The notes under the pieces: generated by a model
What the model was told of the DNA's origin: nothing
What the model saw: only the letters and a program-made list of their open reading frames with translations
The model's database searches: none
Virus record (IMG/VR): IMGVR_UViG_3300023174_000011
Location: 1 to 39,999 of that record
Origin: a virus
Reading direction: 5' to 3' (one strand)
Length of the DNA stretch: 39,999 nt
In this document: positions 1 through 6,591 of the stretch, one piece after another
Layout of the letters: each line of letters starts with the position of its first letter
How positions within the stretch are numbered: the first letter of the stretch is position 1
Made by a program: the position numbers and the translations under genes

Positions 1-127
1 AGCAGCACCATCAATGGGTGCTGGTTCACGCAATTGCCCTCACGGTACAATGACACGTATCCATGGACTAACAGGTAAGTTCGGTCCATACAAGGGTTAC
101 TTCTGTCCTGCTAAGCAAGGTGACCCA
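1..127. repeat. Direct terminal repeat, left copy (circular closure)
   Basis: These 127 bases are identical to bases 39873-39999. The repeat lies inside a coding sequence that reads through without a break when the ends are joined. A 127-base overlap equals a common maximum k-mer of short-read assemblers, so it most likely marks a circularised complete contig, not a biological terminal repeat. Confidence 0.97.
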
Positions 128-205
128 AGCAAGTGTACTACTCAATACATCAAGGCTAACCAGCCTGAATGGAATAACTTCCAAGCAGATCAAACAAAGG
201 CATAA
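1..205 (+). CDS. Cys/His zinc-binding-like protein, 3' part (begins at 39616)
   Basis: This is the C-terminal part of the 153-residue protein that begins at 39616; codons are in phase from base 2. It holds the Cys/His motif (C98, H100, C121, C131 of the joined protein) and ends KADQTKA-like at a TAA at 203-205. The ATG at 14 is internal and should not be taken as a start: the true reading frame is open upstream across the circular junction. The next gene begins one base after the stop. Confidence 0.9.
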   Translation, partial: AAPSMGAGSRNCPHGTMTRIHGLTGKFGPYKGYFCPAKQGDPSKCTTQYIKANQPEWNNFQADQTKA

Positions 206-206
206 C

Positions 207-305
207 ATGATTGATGAATGGGAATGCGAAGGATGTAGTGCCGTATTTACAACAGAAAGTGAATACGATACACACATAGAAACAGCACACAAAGAAGACG
301 AATGA
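207..305 (+). CDS. Tiny C2H2 zinc-finger protein (32 aa)
   Basis: This 32-residue ORF starts one base after the previous stop and ends in an ATGA overlap with the ATPase gene (ATG at 302). It contains C7-x2-C10-x12-H23-x4-H28, with an aromatic/hydrophobic core (V13, F14, Y20). That is the classical C2H2 finger spacing and makes up nearly the whole protein. Single-finger mini-proteins of this type are common in phages and often bind DNA or protein. The tight coupling on both sides supports translation. The partner is unknown. Confidence 0.75.
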   Translation: MIDEWECEGCSAVFTTESEYDTHIETAHKEDE

Positions 306-1117
306 AAACATTACGCCGTAGTATCGGCAAGCCAGAGGTGGGGGGAGAACCATTACCCCCACCTTTTCAGGCTTTCCAACGAGAAGGAATGATTCTACGC
401 CGTGCTGAAGTAACAGTAATTGCTGGCACTCCTGGTGCTGGTAAGTCTAGTATCGCATTACATATTGCAGCAAGATTAAAACAACCAACATTATACTTCT
501 CTGCTGATACTAATGCGCATACTATGGCTATGCGTTTACTTGCAATGAAAGCAAAGATCACTCAGGCACATGCTGAGTACATGCTTAAGACAGACCCAGC
601 ACAAGCAGAAGAACAACTGCGAGAGTTCAGCAATCTATACTGGTCGTTTGAACCTAGCCCTACCCTCAAAGATTTAGATGAGGAAGTATCCGCATTTGAA
701 ACTATGTGGGGTAGAAGTCCAACGCTTATCGTAGTAGATAATCTTATGGACATAGCAATAGATGGACACGAAGAGTTTGCTGGCATGCGTGCGGTTATGA
801 AAGAACTTAAGTATCTCGCAAGAGATACTAATGCATGTGTGCTAGTGCTACACCATACTAAAGAAGGTGCGCAAGGATTCCCTTGTCAGCCACGTGCAGC
901 ATTACAAGGTATGGTTAGTCAGATACCAGCAATGGTACTTACAGTAGGACAGATGATGCAGGGGCAGGACGCATACTTATGCGTAGCCCCAGTAAAGAAT
1001 CGCTATGGTAAGGCTGACTTCACAGGTAACACCTACATCACACTATCATTTGACCCAGCGTCTATGTACTTAGAAGATGTAGTCCGTGACTATAGACAAA
1101 CAGAGATGACGGTATGA
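302..1117 (+). CDS. RecA/DnaB-like replicative helicase ATPase
   Basis: A 271-residue P-loop ATPase of the RecA/DnaB superfamily. Walker A is GTPGAGKSS at residues 42-50, Walker B is TLIVVDN at 141-147, and a sensor-like LVLHHT lies at 181-186. The protein lacks the N-terminal primase-interaction domain of full DnaB, so it is a helicase-core-only form, as in many small actinophages. It lies four genes upstream of the primase and beside a Holliday-junction-type nuclease, which supports a role as replicative helicase or recombination ATPase. The start is fixed by the ATGA overlap with the zinc-finger gene, and the stop overlaps the next start in the same way. A RadA/Rad55-like recombination role is the main alternative. 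Confidence 0.85.
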   Translation: MKTLRRSIGKPEVGGEPLPPPFQAFQREGMILRRAEVTVIAGTPGAGKSSIALHIAARLKQPTLYFSADTNAHTMAMRLLAMKAKITQAHAEYMLKTDPAQAEEQLREFSNLYWSFEPSPTLKDLDEEVSAFETMWGRSPTLIVVDNLMDIAIDGHEEFAGMRAVMKELKYLARDTNACVLVLHHTKEGAQGFPCQPRAALQGMVSQIPAMVLTVGQMMQGQDAYLCVAPVKNRYGKADFTGNTYITLSFDPASMYLEDVVRDYRQTEMTV

Positions 1118-1212
1118 GTAAAACATTACAAGATAAATTAGATGAAGCAGCAAAAGCATTAGAGCCTATCTTATGGGACGCATTAAATAACATAGAGCAA
1201 CCTAAAGAATGA
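1114..1212 (+). CDS. Hypothetical small protein (32 aa)
   Basis: A 32-residue ORF held between two ATGA overlaps: its ATG overlaps the helicase stop and its TGA overlaps the next start at 1209. The sequence is an amphipathic helix (KTLQDKLDEAAKALEPILWDAL), acidic overall. The double overlap strongly suggests real translational coupling. I do not recognise a family. It could be a small partner of the helicase or the nuclease. Confidence 0.7.
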   Translation: MSKTLQDKLDEAAKALEPILWDALNNIEQPKE

Positions 1213-1556
1213 GTAATCCAGCCAAAGCCAAAGGCTCGGGAGCCGAACGAGATGTGGTGAAGTATCTCAAACAATGGTTCCCTTATGTAGATAGGCGATT
1301 GGCTGGAGCAACCCTTGATAAAGGTGACATCTCAGGTATACCTGGAGTTACAATTGAAATCAAGAACCACGCTAAAATGAACTTGGCAGGGTGGTTAGAA
1401 GAGTTAGCATTGGAGATGGCTAACGATAAAGCGTGGACAGGTGTGGTGTGGCACAAGCGGAAGGGGAAGGGAAGCCCTGAAGACTGGTACTGCACCATGC
1501 CTGGACATGTGTATGTAGATTTACTAAGGAGAGCAATTGGAGAAACCAAGTATTGA
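1209..1556 (+). CDS. Holliday junction resolvase-like PD-(D/E)XK nuclease
   Basis: A 115-residue nuclease. The N-terminal GSGAERDV gives the conserved E13; D40 lies in KGDISGIP, and E50-x-K52 in IEIKN completes the E...D...ExK core of the archaeal Hjc-like/PD-(D/E)XK family. The length fits small phage resolvases. It probably resolves branched DNA intermediates during replication or before packaging. It overlaps the primase start by 20 bases and sits in the helicase-primase block. Confidence 0.82.
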   Translation: MSNPAKAKGSGAERDVVKYLKQWFPYVDRRLAGATLDKGDISGIPGVTIEIKNHAKMNLAGWLEELALEMANDKAWTGVVWHKRKGKGSPEDWYCTMPGHVYVDLLRRAIGETKY

Positions 1557-1914
1557 GGAATACCTCAACTACATAGGCGCAACCGTGCCTCCTATGGGCA
1601 GCGGTTGGCGCAAGATGAAGTGTCCGTTTCATATAGACACACATGCAAGTGCAGCAGTTAACTTCGACAAGAACGCCTTTGTATGCCACGGCTGTGGTGT
1701 CAAAGGCGATACCTATTCACTCATTATGTACAAAGAAGGCGGTGATTACCGTGAGGCTGTCAAGTTCGCAACGTCAGTTCTTACTACAGGCAACGCAGAG
1801 ATACGCCAGCAAGATAGATCAAGCAACAGATTATCTATTAAGCCGTCATCTCTCGGTAGAAGAGGCAAACATCTTTCATCTGGGAGTGGTAGACGACCCT
1901 CTTCCAGGGCATGA
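1537..1914 (+). CDS. DNA primase, N-terminal CHC2 zinc-finger part (frame 1)
   Basis: The start is a TTG at 1537 preceded by a strong ribosome site (aaggagag at 1527-1534). Residues 29-53 form the CHC2 primase zinc site: C29, H32, C50 and C53 within CPFHID and FVCHGCGVKGD. Meaningful sequence continues to about residue 85 (REAVKFATSVLTTGNAE), after which this frame becomes low-quality and stops at 1914. The rest of the primase continues in the +1 frame (1643-2383). The single-base crossover must lie near 1780-1830. It could be a programmed +1 shift, a disrupted gene or a consensus error. Confidence 0.85.
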   Translation: MEKPSIEEYLNYIGATVPPMGSGWRKMKCPFHIDTHASAAVNFDKNAFVCHGCGVKGDTYSLIMYKEGGDYREAVKFATSVLTTGNAEIRQQDRSSNRLSIKPSSLGRRGKHLSSGSGRRPSSRA

Positions 1915-2383
1915 AGCCTATAAAGGCAGGCTTGCTATCCCGTACATCACACCATCAGGTGTAGTAGACATTAGATTCCGTGGCATGAATAGTGAAGACC
2001 CTAAGTATATGGGTTTGATTGGTGCCAAAACTACAATGTTTAATACACAGGCTTGCTTTGTAGCAGATAAATATATCTGTGTCACCGAAGGTGAGTTTGA
2101 TTGTATTATGATGAGCACTAAAACAATCCATCCAACTATCGGTATACCAGGGGCTAACAACTGGAAGTCCCACTATGCTAAGATACTTGATGACTTTGAT
2201 ATAGTAATTGTACTAGCAGATGGTGATTCAGCAGGGCTAGAGTTTGGCAAGAAGATCAGTAGAGAACTAGGCAATGTCAACATCATCAGCATGCCTGAAG
2301 GTGAAGACGTTAATAGCATGATGATAAAACAAGGAAGCGAGTGGCTAGATGAGCGAATCAGAGAATGCGTTACCTCTGGATAG
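1643..2383 (+). CDS. DNA primase, C-terminal TOPRIM part (frame 2)
   Basis: This frame holds the catalytic half of a DnaG-like primase. After about 1800 it reads as a helical linker (KIDQATDYLLSRHLSVEEA), then LPGHEAYKGRLAIPYI and FRGM motifs typical of phage primases. The TOPRIM domain follows, with the Glu in VTEGEFD and the Asp pair in VLADGDSAG. The first 50 or so codons from the ATG at 1643 look like a shadow of the zinc-finger frame, and no ribosome site precedes that ATG. The true product is therefore probably a fusion with the 1537-1914 frame. It would make primers for lagging-strand synthesis together with the helicase. Confidence 0.82.
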   Translation: MQVQQLTSTRTPLYATAVVSKAIPIHSLCTKKAVITVRLSSSQRQFLLQATQRYASKIDQATDYLLSRHLSVEEANIFHLGVVDDPLPGHEAYKGRLAIPYITPSGVVDIRFRGMNSEDPKYMGLIGAKTTMFNTQACFVADKYICVTEGEFDCIMMSTKTIHPTIGIPGANNWKSHYAKILDDFDIVIVLADGDSAGLEFGKKISRELGNVNIISMPEGEDVNSMMIKQGSEWLDERIRECVTSG

Positions 2384-2657
2384 TACTATATGGGAGCACA
2401 TCTCCCACATGGATTTTACTATTGGAATCCCTGTATCAGAAAAGAAAACCCTTAACATATTAGGTGCGCTACAAGACATATATGAAACAGTAGATGACGA
2501 CCCTGATGAAGCCAAGCAATGCTTGGTTGCACTGGCTGCTATCTTTGTAGCATCACGTCACGACAGAGCAGACTTTGTATGGGAAGAACTATCAGTGCAA
2601 GAATCAATGGCTAACTTTGACAACGGACTTAAGGATATATTAAATGAAAAACCCTGA
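2349..2657 (+). CDS. Hypothetical acidic protein (102 aa)
   Basis: A 102-residue acidic protein, predicted mostly helical (NILGALQDIYETVDDDPDEA and a hydrophobic CLVALAAIFVASR helix). It overlaps the primase end by 35 bases in another frame and overlaps the next start at 2644. I do not recognise the family. The location between primase and the Nmad1-like gene suggests an accessory role in nucleotide or DNA metabolism. The start is uncertain. Confidence 0.65.
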   Translation: MSESENALPLDSTIWEHISHMDFTIGIPVSEKKTLNILGALQDIYETVDDDPDEAKQCLVALAAIFVASRHDRADFVWEELSVQESMANFDNGLKDILNEKP

Positions 2658-2979
2658 TGATGTATACACAATCCACAATGAACTAGCAGTTCTTATGCTT
2701 AAAAAGCATGAAGACTATGGTCCAATGAACATAGCAGGCGCACCTGGTGGTGCTATGAATGGACTGCGTGTACGCATGTATGACAAGTTGGCACGGCTTG
2801 CCCATCTTGGGGATAACGACACGCCGAACTACGAATCAGTAGAAGATACCCTCATTGACCTAGCAAACTATGCCATAATTGGGTTACTAGTCCAACGTGG
2901 ACAATGGGAAGGTATACCTAACAATGTTAAAGCACCTCGTATATGCGATTGCACGGACGGCAGTAAATGTCAACCATAG
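2644..2979 (+). CDS. Nmad1 / DUF1599-like (MazG-like) protein
   Basis: A 111-residue protein resembling nucleotide-modification-associated domain 1 (DUF1599). Visible hallmarks are KKHEDYGPMNI (20-30), the helix RMYDKLARL (44-52) and ESVEDTLIDLANYA (64-77), an acidic helix like the metal-binding helix of the all-alpha NTP pyrophosphatases. The family is linked by comparative genomics to modified-nucleotide metabolism in phages, but its reaction is not established for this protein. The C-terminus (ICDCTDGSKC) carries three Cys. It lies in the replication operon, nine bases before the phosphoesterase gene. Confidence 0.72.
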   Translation: MKNPDDVYTIHNELAVLMLKKHEDYGPMNIAGAPGGAMNGLRVRMYDKLARLAHLGDNDTPNYESVEDTLIDLANYAIIGLLVQRGQWEGIPNNVKAPRICDCTDGSKCQP

Positions 2980-2988
2980 GTTTAACCT

Positions 2989-3726
2989 ATGACACGGGTT
3001 GTTGTACTCAGCGACCTGCAGATACCGTATCAAAACAATAAAACTGTAGACGCAACTATAGAGTTCATCAAAGACTACAAACCAGATCAACTCTGGTGTG
3101 TAGGAGATGAACTAGATGCACCTGAACCTAGCCGCTGGAACAAAGGCATGGCAGGTGAATATGCAGAAACCCTACAAGATGGTATAGATCAAACGCACGA
3201 AATCATGGCTCGTTACCGCAAAGCATTAGGTAACAAGCCATTTTTTATTCAGCGTTCTAATCACACTGACCGCATTGATACTTACATGCGCAAGTATGCG
3301 CCAGCCTTTACATCTCTTAAGTCATTAGAGATTGAATCGCTATTAGGTTATGACAAGTTAAAGATTAATTACTTACACCGTATGCATGAACTGTTACCTG
3401 GTTGGGTAATGGCACATGGTGATGAAGGTGCGCTTAACCGTGCGCCTGGTGCTACAGCATTGAACTTAGCCAAGCGATTAGGTAAGTCAGTAGTATGTGG
3501 GCACACGCATCGCGTGGGCTTACAACATGAAACAACAGGCTTCTATGGCAAGACACATACATTGTATGGATTAGAAGTTGGACACATGATGGATATTAAA
3601 CAAGCATCTTACCTTACATCAGGTAGTGCTAACTGGCAGCAAGGCATTGGTATCTTAGTAGAACACAACCGTAAGGTTACTCCGTTTGCTGTACCTATTG
3701 TAAACGGTGAGGTCATTGTTCCGTAA
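2989..3726 (+). CDS. Calcineurin-like metallophosphoesterase
   Basis: A 245-residue metallophosphoesterase. The dimetal motifs appear in order: D9-x-Q11 in SDLQIP (Gln in place of the usual His), GD at 39-40, N91-H92 in RSNHTD (in place of GNHE), H143 in AHGDEG and GHTH at 171-174. These fit the phage branch of calcineurin-like enzymes, which act on phosphodiester or nucleotide substrates; the exact substrate cannot be read from sequence. The DxQ variant is known in phage members and need not abolish activity. The stop overlaps the sigma-like gene start at 3726. Confidence 0.85.
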   Translation: MTRVVVLSDLQIPYQNNKTVDATIEFIKDYKPDQLWCVGDELDAPEPSRWNKGMAGEYAETLQDGIDQTHEIMARYRKALGNKPFFIQRSNHTDRIDTYMRKYAPAFTSLKSLEIESLLGYDKLKINYLHRMHELLPGWVMAHGDEGALNRAPGATALNLAKRLGKSVVCGHTHRVGLQHETTGFYGKTHTLYGLEVGHMMDIKQASYLTSGSANWQQGIGILVEHNRKVTPFAVPIVNGEVIVP

Positions 3727-4394
3727 TGAATTACATTGAAGAATACAATGACATGGTACAACAACTTTCAACTGAATACGCTAAACGTTACGGCATGCTT
3801 GAAGGTGACGACATAGCACAAGAGTTGTGGGTCTGGTTTGTTAGTCACGTGCGTAAATACAAAGAGTGGTCAGCATTAGAGCAAAAAGATCGAGATAAAC
3901 TTATCGCTAAATCGCTACGAAATGCAGCGATTACATACTGTGAAAGGGAGAAAGCCAAGAAAATTGGGTACGATATGTCTGATTTGTACTACTATGACGT
4001 GTCTGTAGTCGAGGCTTTCTTGCCTTCTATCATCAGTGAATCCTATGTTATCCCTGCCAAGATACAAGACCTTAACTCTAAGTTTGGTAGCGGTGCGCTA
4101 AGTGATGGCAACAACTGGTTGGCATTGCGCAGTGACATAGCATTAGGTTACTACAAACTAACTGAAGCAAAGCAAAACATTTTACGTTTACGCTTTAGTG
4201 TTGAACAACCTGATTGGGCGACACTTGCTAAAGATATGGATAGCACACCAGATGGTGCGCGCATGAAAGTGCAACGTGCACTTAACTCATTAGTTAAAAA
4301 CTTAGGTGGATGGAAACCATACAATGACGCAGAGCAAGAAGAGATACAACCAGAATCAGATGCAGTTGAAGAGCACGCAGCAGCCGAAGAATGA
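3726..4394 (+). CDS. Sigma-70-like transcription factor
   Basis: A 222-residue protein with a region-2-like segment (GDDIAQELWVWFVSHVRKY, about 27-45) and a C-terminal helix-turn-helix resembling sigma region 4 (LTEAKQNILRLRFSV then WATLAKDMDSTPDGARMKVQRAL, about 145-193). An acidic tail follows. Divergent sigma-like proteins of this build occur in actinophages and could redirect host RNA polymerase to the late operon, since no phage RNA polymerase is seen here (inference). The C-terminal 89 bases overlap the glycosyltransferase frame. A non-sigma DNA-binding role is possible. Confidence 0.65.
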   Translation: MNYIEEYNDMVQQLSTEYAKRYGMLEGDDIAQELWVWFVSHVRKYKEWSALEQKDRDKLIAKSLRNAAITYCEREKAKKIGYDMSDLYYYDVSVVEAFLPSIISESYVIPAKIQDLNSKFGSGALSDGNNWLALRSDIALGYYKLTEAKQNILRLRFSVEQPDWATLAKDMDSTPDGARMKVQRALNSLVKNLGGWKPYNDAEQEEIQPESDAVEEHAAAEE

Positions 4395-5061
4395 AGCGAT
4401 TATATTATGTTGGTGCGACAACGGTACAACTGATGGTAAGTTTACTGAAGGCGTTGTCTATTCGGCACTAACATCTAAGTTACCTATTCAATCAGCCATG
4501 CGTGTGCAAGGCAATCAGATTGGAAGACAACGCCAAGAAGCGTTGGACTTCTGGTATGACAAGACAGACTTTGATTGGGTGCTGTGGGTAGATAGCGACA
4601 TAGTTCTTACTGAAGATGCATTACAAAAAGTATGGAACAGTGCTGACCCAATACATAAGCCAGTAGTTACAGGCACATATTTTATTTCAAAAGAAAATGA
4701 ACGTAGCCTTATGGCTCCATACCCTGCCCTATTTAATTGGACTGACAATGACTACAAGATATCTTACGTTCACCCCTTACCAGCAAATGCACTTATCAAG
4801 GTTGGTTCGGCAGGCTTTGGATTTGTGCTTATGCACCGCAACGCTGTCACAAAAATGCGAAAGATGTATGGTTCTGTCCCATACTTTAATGAAACTGGAG
4901 TCGGAGAAAACTTCGTATCCGAAGACATCAACTTCTTCAAACTCATGGGACAAGCAGGAGTCCCACTCTGGTCTCATACAGGAGCCACTGTTCAACACAT
5001 GAAACGGTTCTCATTAGATGTAAACTATTACAAATTCTTTTGGGAGAATGAACCACAATGA
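4306..5061 (+). CDS. Glycosyltransferase (GT-A-like)
   Basis: The open frame gives 251 residues. The glycosyltransferase fold begins near residue 30 (AIILCWCDNG), with the nucleotide-sugar/metal motif DSD at 96-98 in DWVLWVDSDIVLTEDA. A mid-domain GSAGFGFVLMHR and a C-terminal GENFVSEDINFF follow. This matches family-2/Anp1-like phage glycosyltransferases. It may decorate virion proteins, DNA or the host envelope; no acceptor is evident. The start is uncertain: in-frame ATGs lie at 4306, 4324 and 4360, all inside the sigma-like gene, and the first 29 residues look non-domain. The stop overlaps the next ATG at 5058. Confidence 0.78.
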   Translation: MDGNHTMTQSKKRYNQNQMQLKSTQQPKNEAIILCWCDNGTTDGKFTEGVVYSALTSKLPIQSAMRVQGNQIGRQRQEALDFWYDKTDFDWVLWVDSDIVLTEDALQKVWNSADPIHKPVVTGTYFISKENERSLMAPYPALFNWTDNDYKISYVHPLPANALIKVGSAGFGFVLMHRNAVTKMRKMYGSVPYFNETGVGENFVSEDINFFKLMGQAGVPLWSHTGATVQHMKRFSLDVNYYKFFWENEPQ

Positions 5062-5246
5062 TGAATGACCTTAGAGGTATACCAACCTTTGCTTGCCTTT
5101 GTGGTTCTAAAATGTTTCAAATTACAGTTATGTGGGATGAGGAAACAAGAGAGGTTGGTTGGTATGATCTATCTCAAAGATGTCATTCATGCGGTGACAT
5201 TACAACAGCACCTACACCGATAGATGAAGGATTTGATTGTGCCTAA
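5058..5246 (+). CDS. Zinc-ribbon-like small protein (62 aa)
   Basis: A 62-residue protein beginning in an ATGA overlap with the glycosyltransferase. C13-x-C15 and C42-x2-C45 flank a beta-hairpin (MFQITVMWDEETREVGWYDL), the layout of a zinc ribbon. I cannot assign a function. Its end overlaps the GTG start of the FmdB-like gene. It is one of several tiny Cys-rich proteins in this operon, along with the FmdB-like and WhiB genes downstream. Confidence 0.7.
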   Translation: MMNDLRGIPTFACLCGSKMFQITVMWDEETREVGWYDLSQRCHSCGDITTAPTPIDEGFDCA

Positions 5247-5400
5247 CTATGACTTCAAATGTTTGACTTGTAACATTATGGTGGAATTACAAGATACAGC
5301 GTTACCACCGTGCCCTACTTGCGGTGAAACTATGGCTCGTATATGGTCAGCACCAGCCGTTAAGTTTAACGGCAGTGGATTCTACTCAACAGGTGGTTAA
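5239..5400 (+). CDS. FmdB-like zinc-ribbon protein (53 aa, GTG start)
   Basis: A GTG at 5239, seven bases after a gaagga ribosome site, opens a 53-residue frame ending at 5400. It begins VPNYDFKCLTC, as FmdB-family zinc ribbons begin, with C8-x2-C11 and C25-x2-C28, then MARIWSAPAVKFNGSGFY, the family's C-terminal signature. FmdB-type proteins are putative regulators with little direct biochemistry. The gene is easily missed because of its GTG start and short length. It abuts the next ATG at 5401. Confidence 0.82.
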   Translation: MPNYDFKCLTCNIMVELQDTALPPCPTCGETMARIWSAPAVKFNGSGFYSTGG

Positions 5401-5529
5401 ATGGAAAAGAAACTCGGTAAGTATTGGTTTTACTACGGACGTAACTGTGGCTTTGGCATTGGGTTTCACGTTGATAAGTACCATTGGAGTCTTGATCTTG
5501 GCTTGTGGTATGTAGGTCAAGAGTTTTAA
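5401..5529 (+). CDS. Hypothetical small aromatic protein (42 aa)
   Basis: A 42-residue ORF starting immediately after the FmdB-like stop and sharing its TAA with the WhiB start (TAATG at 5527-5531). It is rich in Tyr, Trp, Phe and Gly (YWFYYGRNCGFGIGFHVDKY, then a WYVGQEF-like end) and looks like a small beta-sheet protein. No family is recognised. Tight coupling on both sides is the main support. Confidence 0.65.
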   Translation: MEKKLGKYWFYYGRNCGFGIGFHVDKYHWSLDLGLWYVGQEF

Positions 5530-5780
5530 TGTATAACTTTACCGAGCCAGCCAACTGTGAGGGTATTGACACTAACATGTTCTTCTCTGAAGAAGATAGC
5601 AAGAGTTACACCCATAAAGAGTACCTCATCAAAGTATGTGGTAACTGTAAAGCCAAGGCAGAATGCCTTGAGTATGCAGTCAACGACTATGAGATATTAG
5701 GCTGGTGGGGTGGCACTAGCGAGAAGCAACGGGAAGTATTACGCCGTGCCAGAAAAGCAGAAAAGACCCCCGTCAGGTAG
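5529..5780 (+). CDS. whiB: WhiB-family iron-sulfur transcriptional regulator
   Basis: An 83-residue WhiB-like protein. The four cluster-binding cysteines are C10, C37, C40 and C46, in the C...CxxCxxxxxC spacing of the family. The GWWGG turn lies at 58-62, followed by a basic tail (RRARKAEK). WhiB proteins carry a 4Fe-4S cluster and act with the primary sigma factor; they are restricted to Actinobacteria and their phages, which fixes the host phylum. Phage copies can act as dominant interferers with host WhiB regulation. The start is set by TAATG coupling at 5529, not the upstream ATG at 5505. The stop lies inside the downstream hairpin. Confidence 0.93.
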   Translation: MYNFTEPANCEGIDTNMFFSEEDSKSYTHKEYLIKVCGNCKAKAECLEYAVNDYEILGWWGGTSEKQREVLRRARKAEKTPVR

Positions 5781-5801
5781 GTTAATGTACCTGAACGGGG
5801 G
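5767..5801. terminator. Convergent terminator hairpin between the two operons
   Basis: The left arm (cccccg, then caggta, 5767-5779) pairs with the right arm (tacctg, then cggggg, 5788-5801) around an 8-base loop. The stem has about 13 pairs and a one-base bulge. On the minus strand the stem is followed by a short T run (tttt, complement of aaaa at 5761-5764), so it best fits the end of the late operon. It also lies exactly at the end of the plus-strand operon, with the whiB stop codon in the stem. Confidence 0.72.
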
Positions 5802-5843
5802 CTTCTAGTCTGTATTGGGCTGCTATGCCCTTTAAACGGGGTG

Positions 5844-6038
5844 TTATCCTTTTTTAGGGAATGAATCCTTTGGGTTTGCCCAACGCATTAAGATAGGCAA
5901 GATGGATGCAATGCCTGCTTTAACGTAATCTGATGGGTTAGTTGCACCTACAGCATAGGCTGTCGTTGCGCCAGCAACAAAAGCACGGATGTAAGTACCA
6001 ACAATGCTATTGATTTGTTCTTTGAACTTTGGGGACAT
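5844..6038 (-). CDS. Putative holin (64 aa)
   Basis: A 64-residue protein with two hydrophobic segments, IVGTYIRAFVAGATTAYAVGA (about 12-32) and YVKAGIASILPILMRWA (about 38-54), followed by a polar C-terminus ending FPKKG. This layout, the short length, and its place last in the late operon after the M15 peptidase fit a phage holin that forms the membrane lesion for endolysin release. The sequence ILMRWANPKD is typical of actinophage holins. Confidence 0.75.
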   Translation of the reverse strand: MSPKFKEQINSIVGTYIRAFVAGATTAYAVGATNPSDYVKAGIASILPILMRWANPKDSFPKKG

Positions 6039-6047
6039 GGTTCTTCC

Positions 6048-6512
6048 TTACTTTAGGTTTAGTTTTTTAATTAGTGCTTTGACCTGCTCAGGGGTTTGAG
6101 TGATCTCAAAATGCATATCATCCTTGCGATGGTTATAGGTGTAGCCTCCGCGCAACCCATACTTCTTGCAAAGAACATCTAATGTTTTACGTTGCTCAGC
6201 AGTAAATGTATTTTCTTTTCCAAGCGGATGCTTGGCAGCGTTCAAGTCTATCGCACTGCCCGATGAATGATTAGATAATCCTGTAGTTTCCCCACGAATT
6301 GGGCGGTATGCGTATCCCCAATCGTCAAGTTGTCCCTTGTCTAATGGCTCTACAGTTGCATGAAACTCTGCTGCAAATGCGGCAAGCACTGGTCCACATA
6401 CAGCATTACATCTTAACTTAATATCTGTACCTGCTACAGCAAACTGTTTAATATTAATCTTGGCTGGGTCTTTGCTTGCTGTCCAACCATTAGCACTAGT
6501 CTCAATAGTCAT
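6048..6512 (-). CDS. Endolysin: M15 D,D-/L,D-peptidase (VanY-like)
   Basis: A peptidase of 154 residues from the preferred start. The zinc site is H82 in SNHSSGSAID, D89 in the same motif, and H134 in DDMHFEI, with the preceding Asp pair as catalytic base. This is the peptidase M15 fold that cleaves peptidoglycan peptides. A run of ATG codons (6527-6510) makes the start ambiguous: the ATG at 6512 has a gagg ribosome site nine bases upstream and is preferred, and the longest reading adds five residues. No separate wall-binding domain is present. It lies in a lysis cassette with two membrane proteins. Confidence 0.88.
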   Translation of the reverse strand: MTIETSANGWTASKDPAKINIKQFAVAGTDIKLRCNAVCGPVLAAFAAEFHATVEPLDKGQLDDWGYAYRPIRGETTGLSNHSSGSAIDLNAAKHPLGKENTFTAEQRKTLDVLCKKYGLRGGYTYNHRKDDMHFEITQTPEQVKALIKKLNLK

Positions 6513-6591
6513 CATCATCATCCTCATAATCTGGGTCTAGGTCTGGCACAATTGGTTGCCATTGCCGTGGGATAATCTCAATGAATGACAT
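6502..6591 (-). CDS. Tiny acidic protein in the lysis cassette (29 aa)
   Basis: A 29-residue ORF from the ATG at 6591, which shares bases with the stop of the upstream gene (TAATG), to a TGA at 6504-6502 inside the endolysin start region. The product is PRQWQPIVPDLDPDY-like, then EDDDDDY. The gat repeat that codes its Asp tail also supplies the ATG run at the endolysin start, so the two genes are interlocked. The function is unknown. Coupling is the only support. Confidence 0.55.
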   Translation of the reverse strand: MSFIEIIPRQWQPIVPDLDPDYEDDDDDY

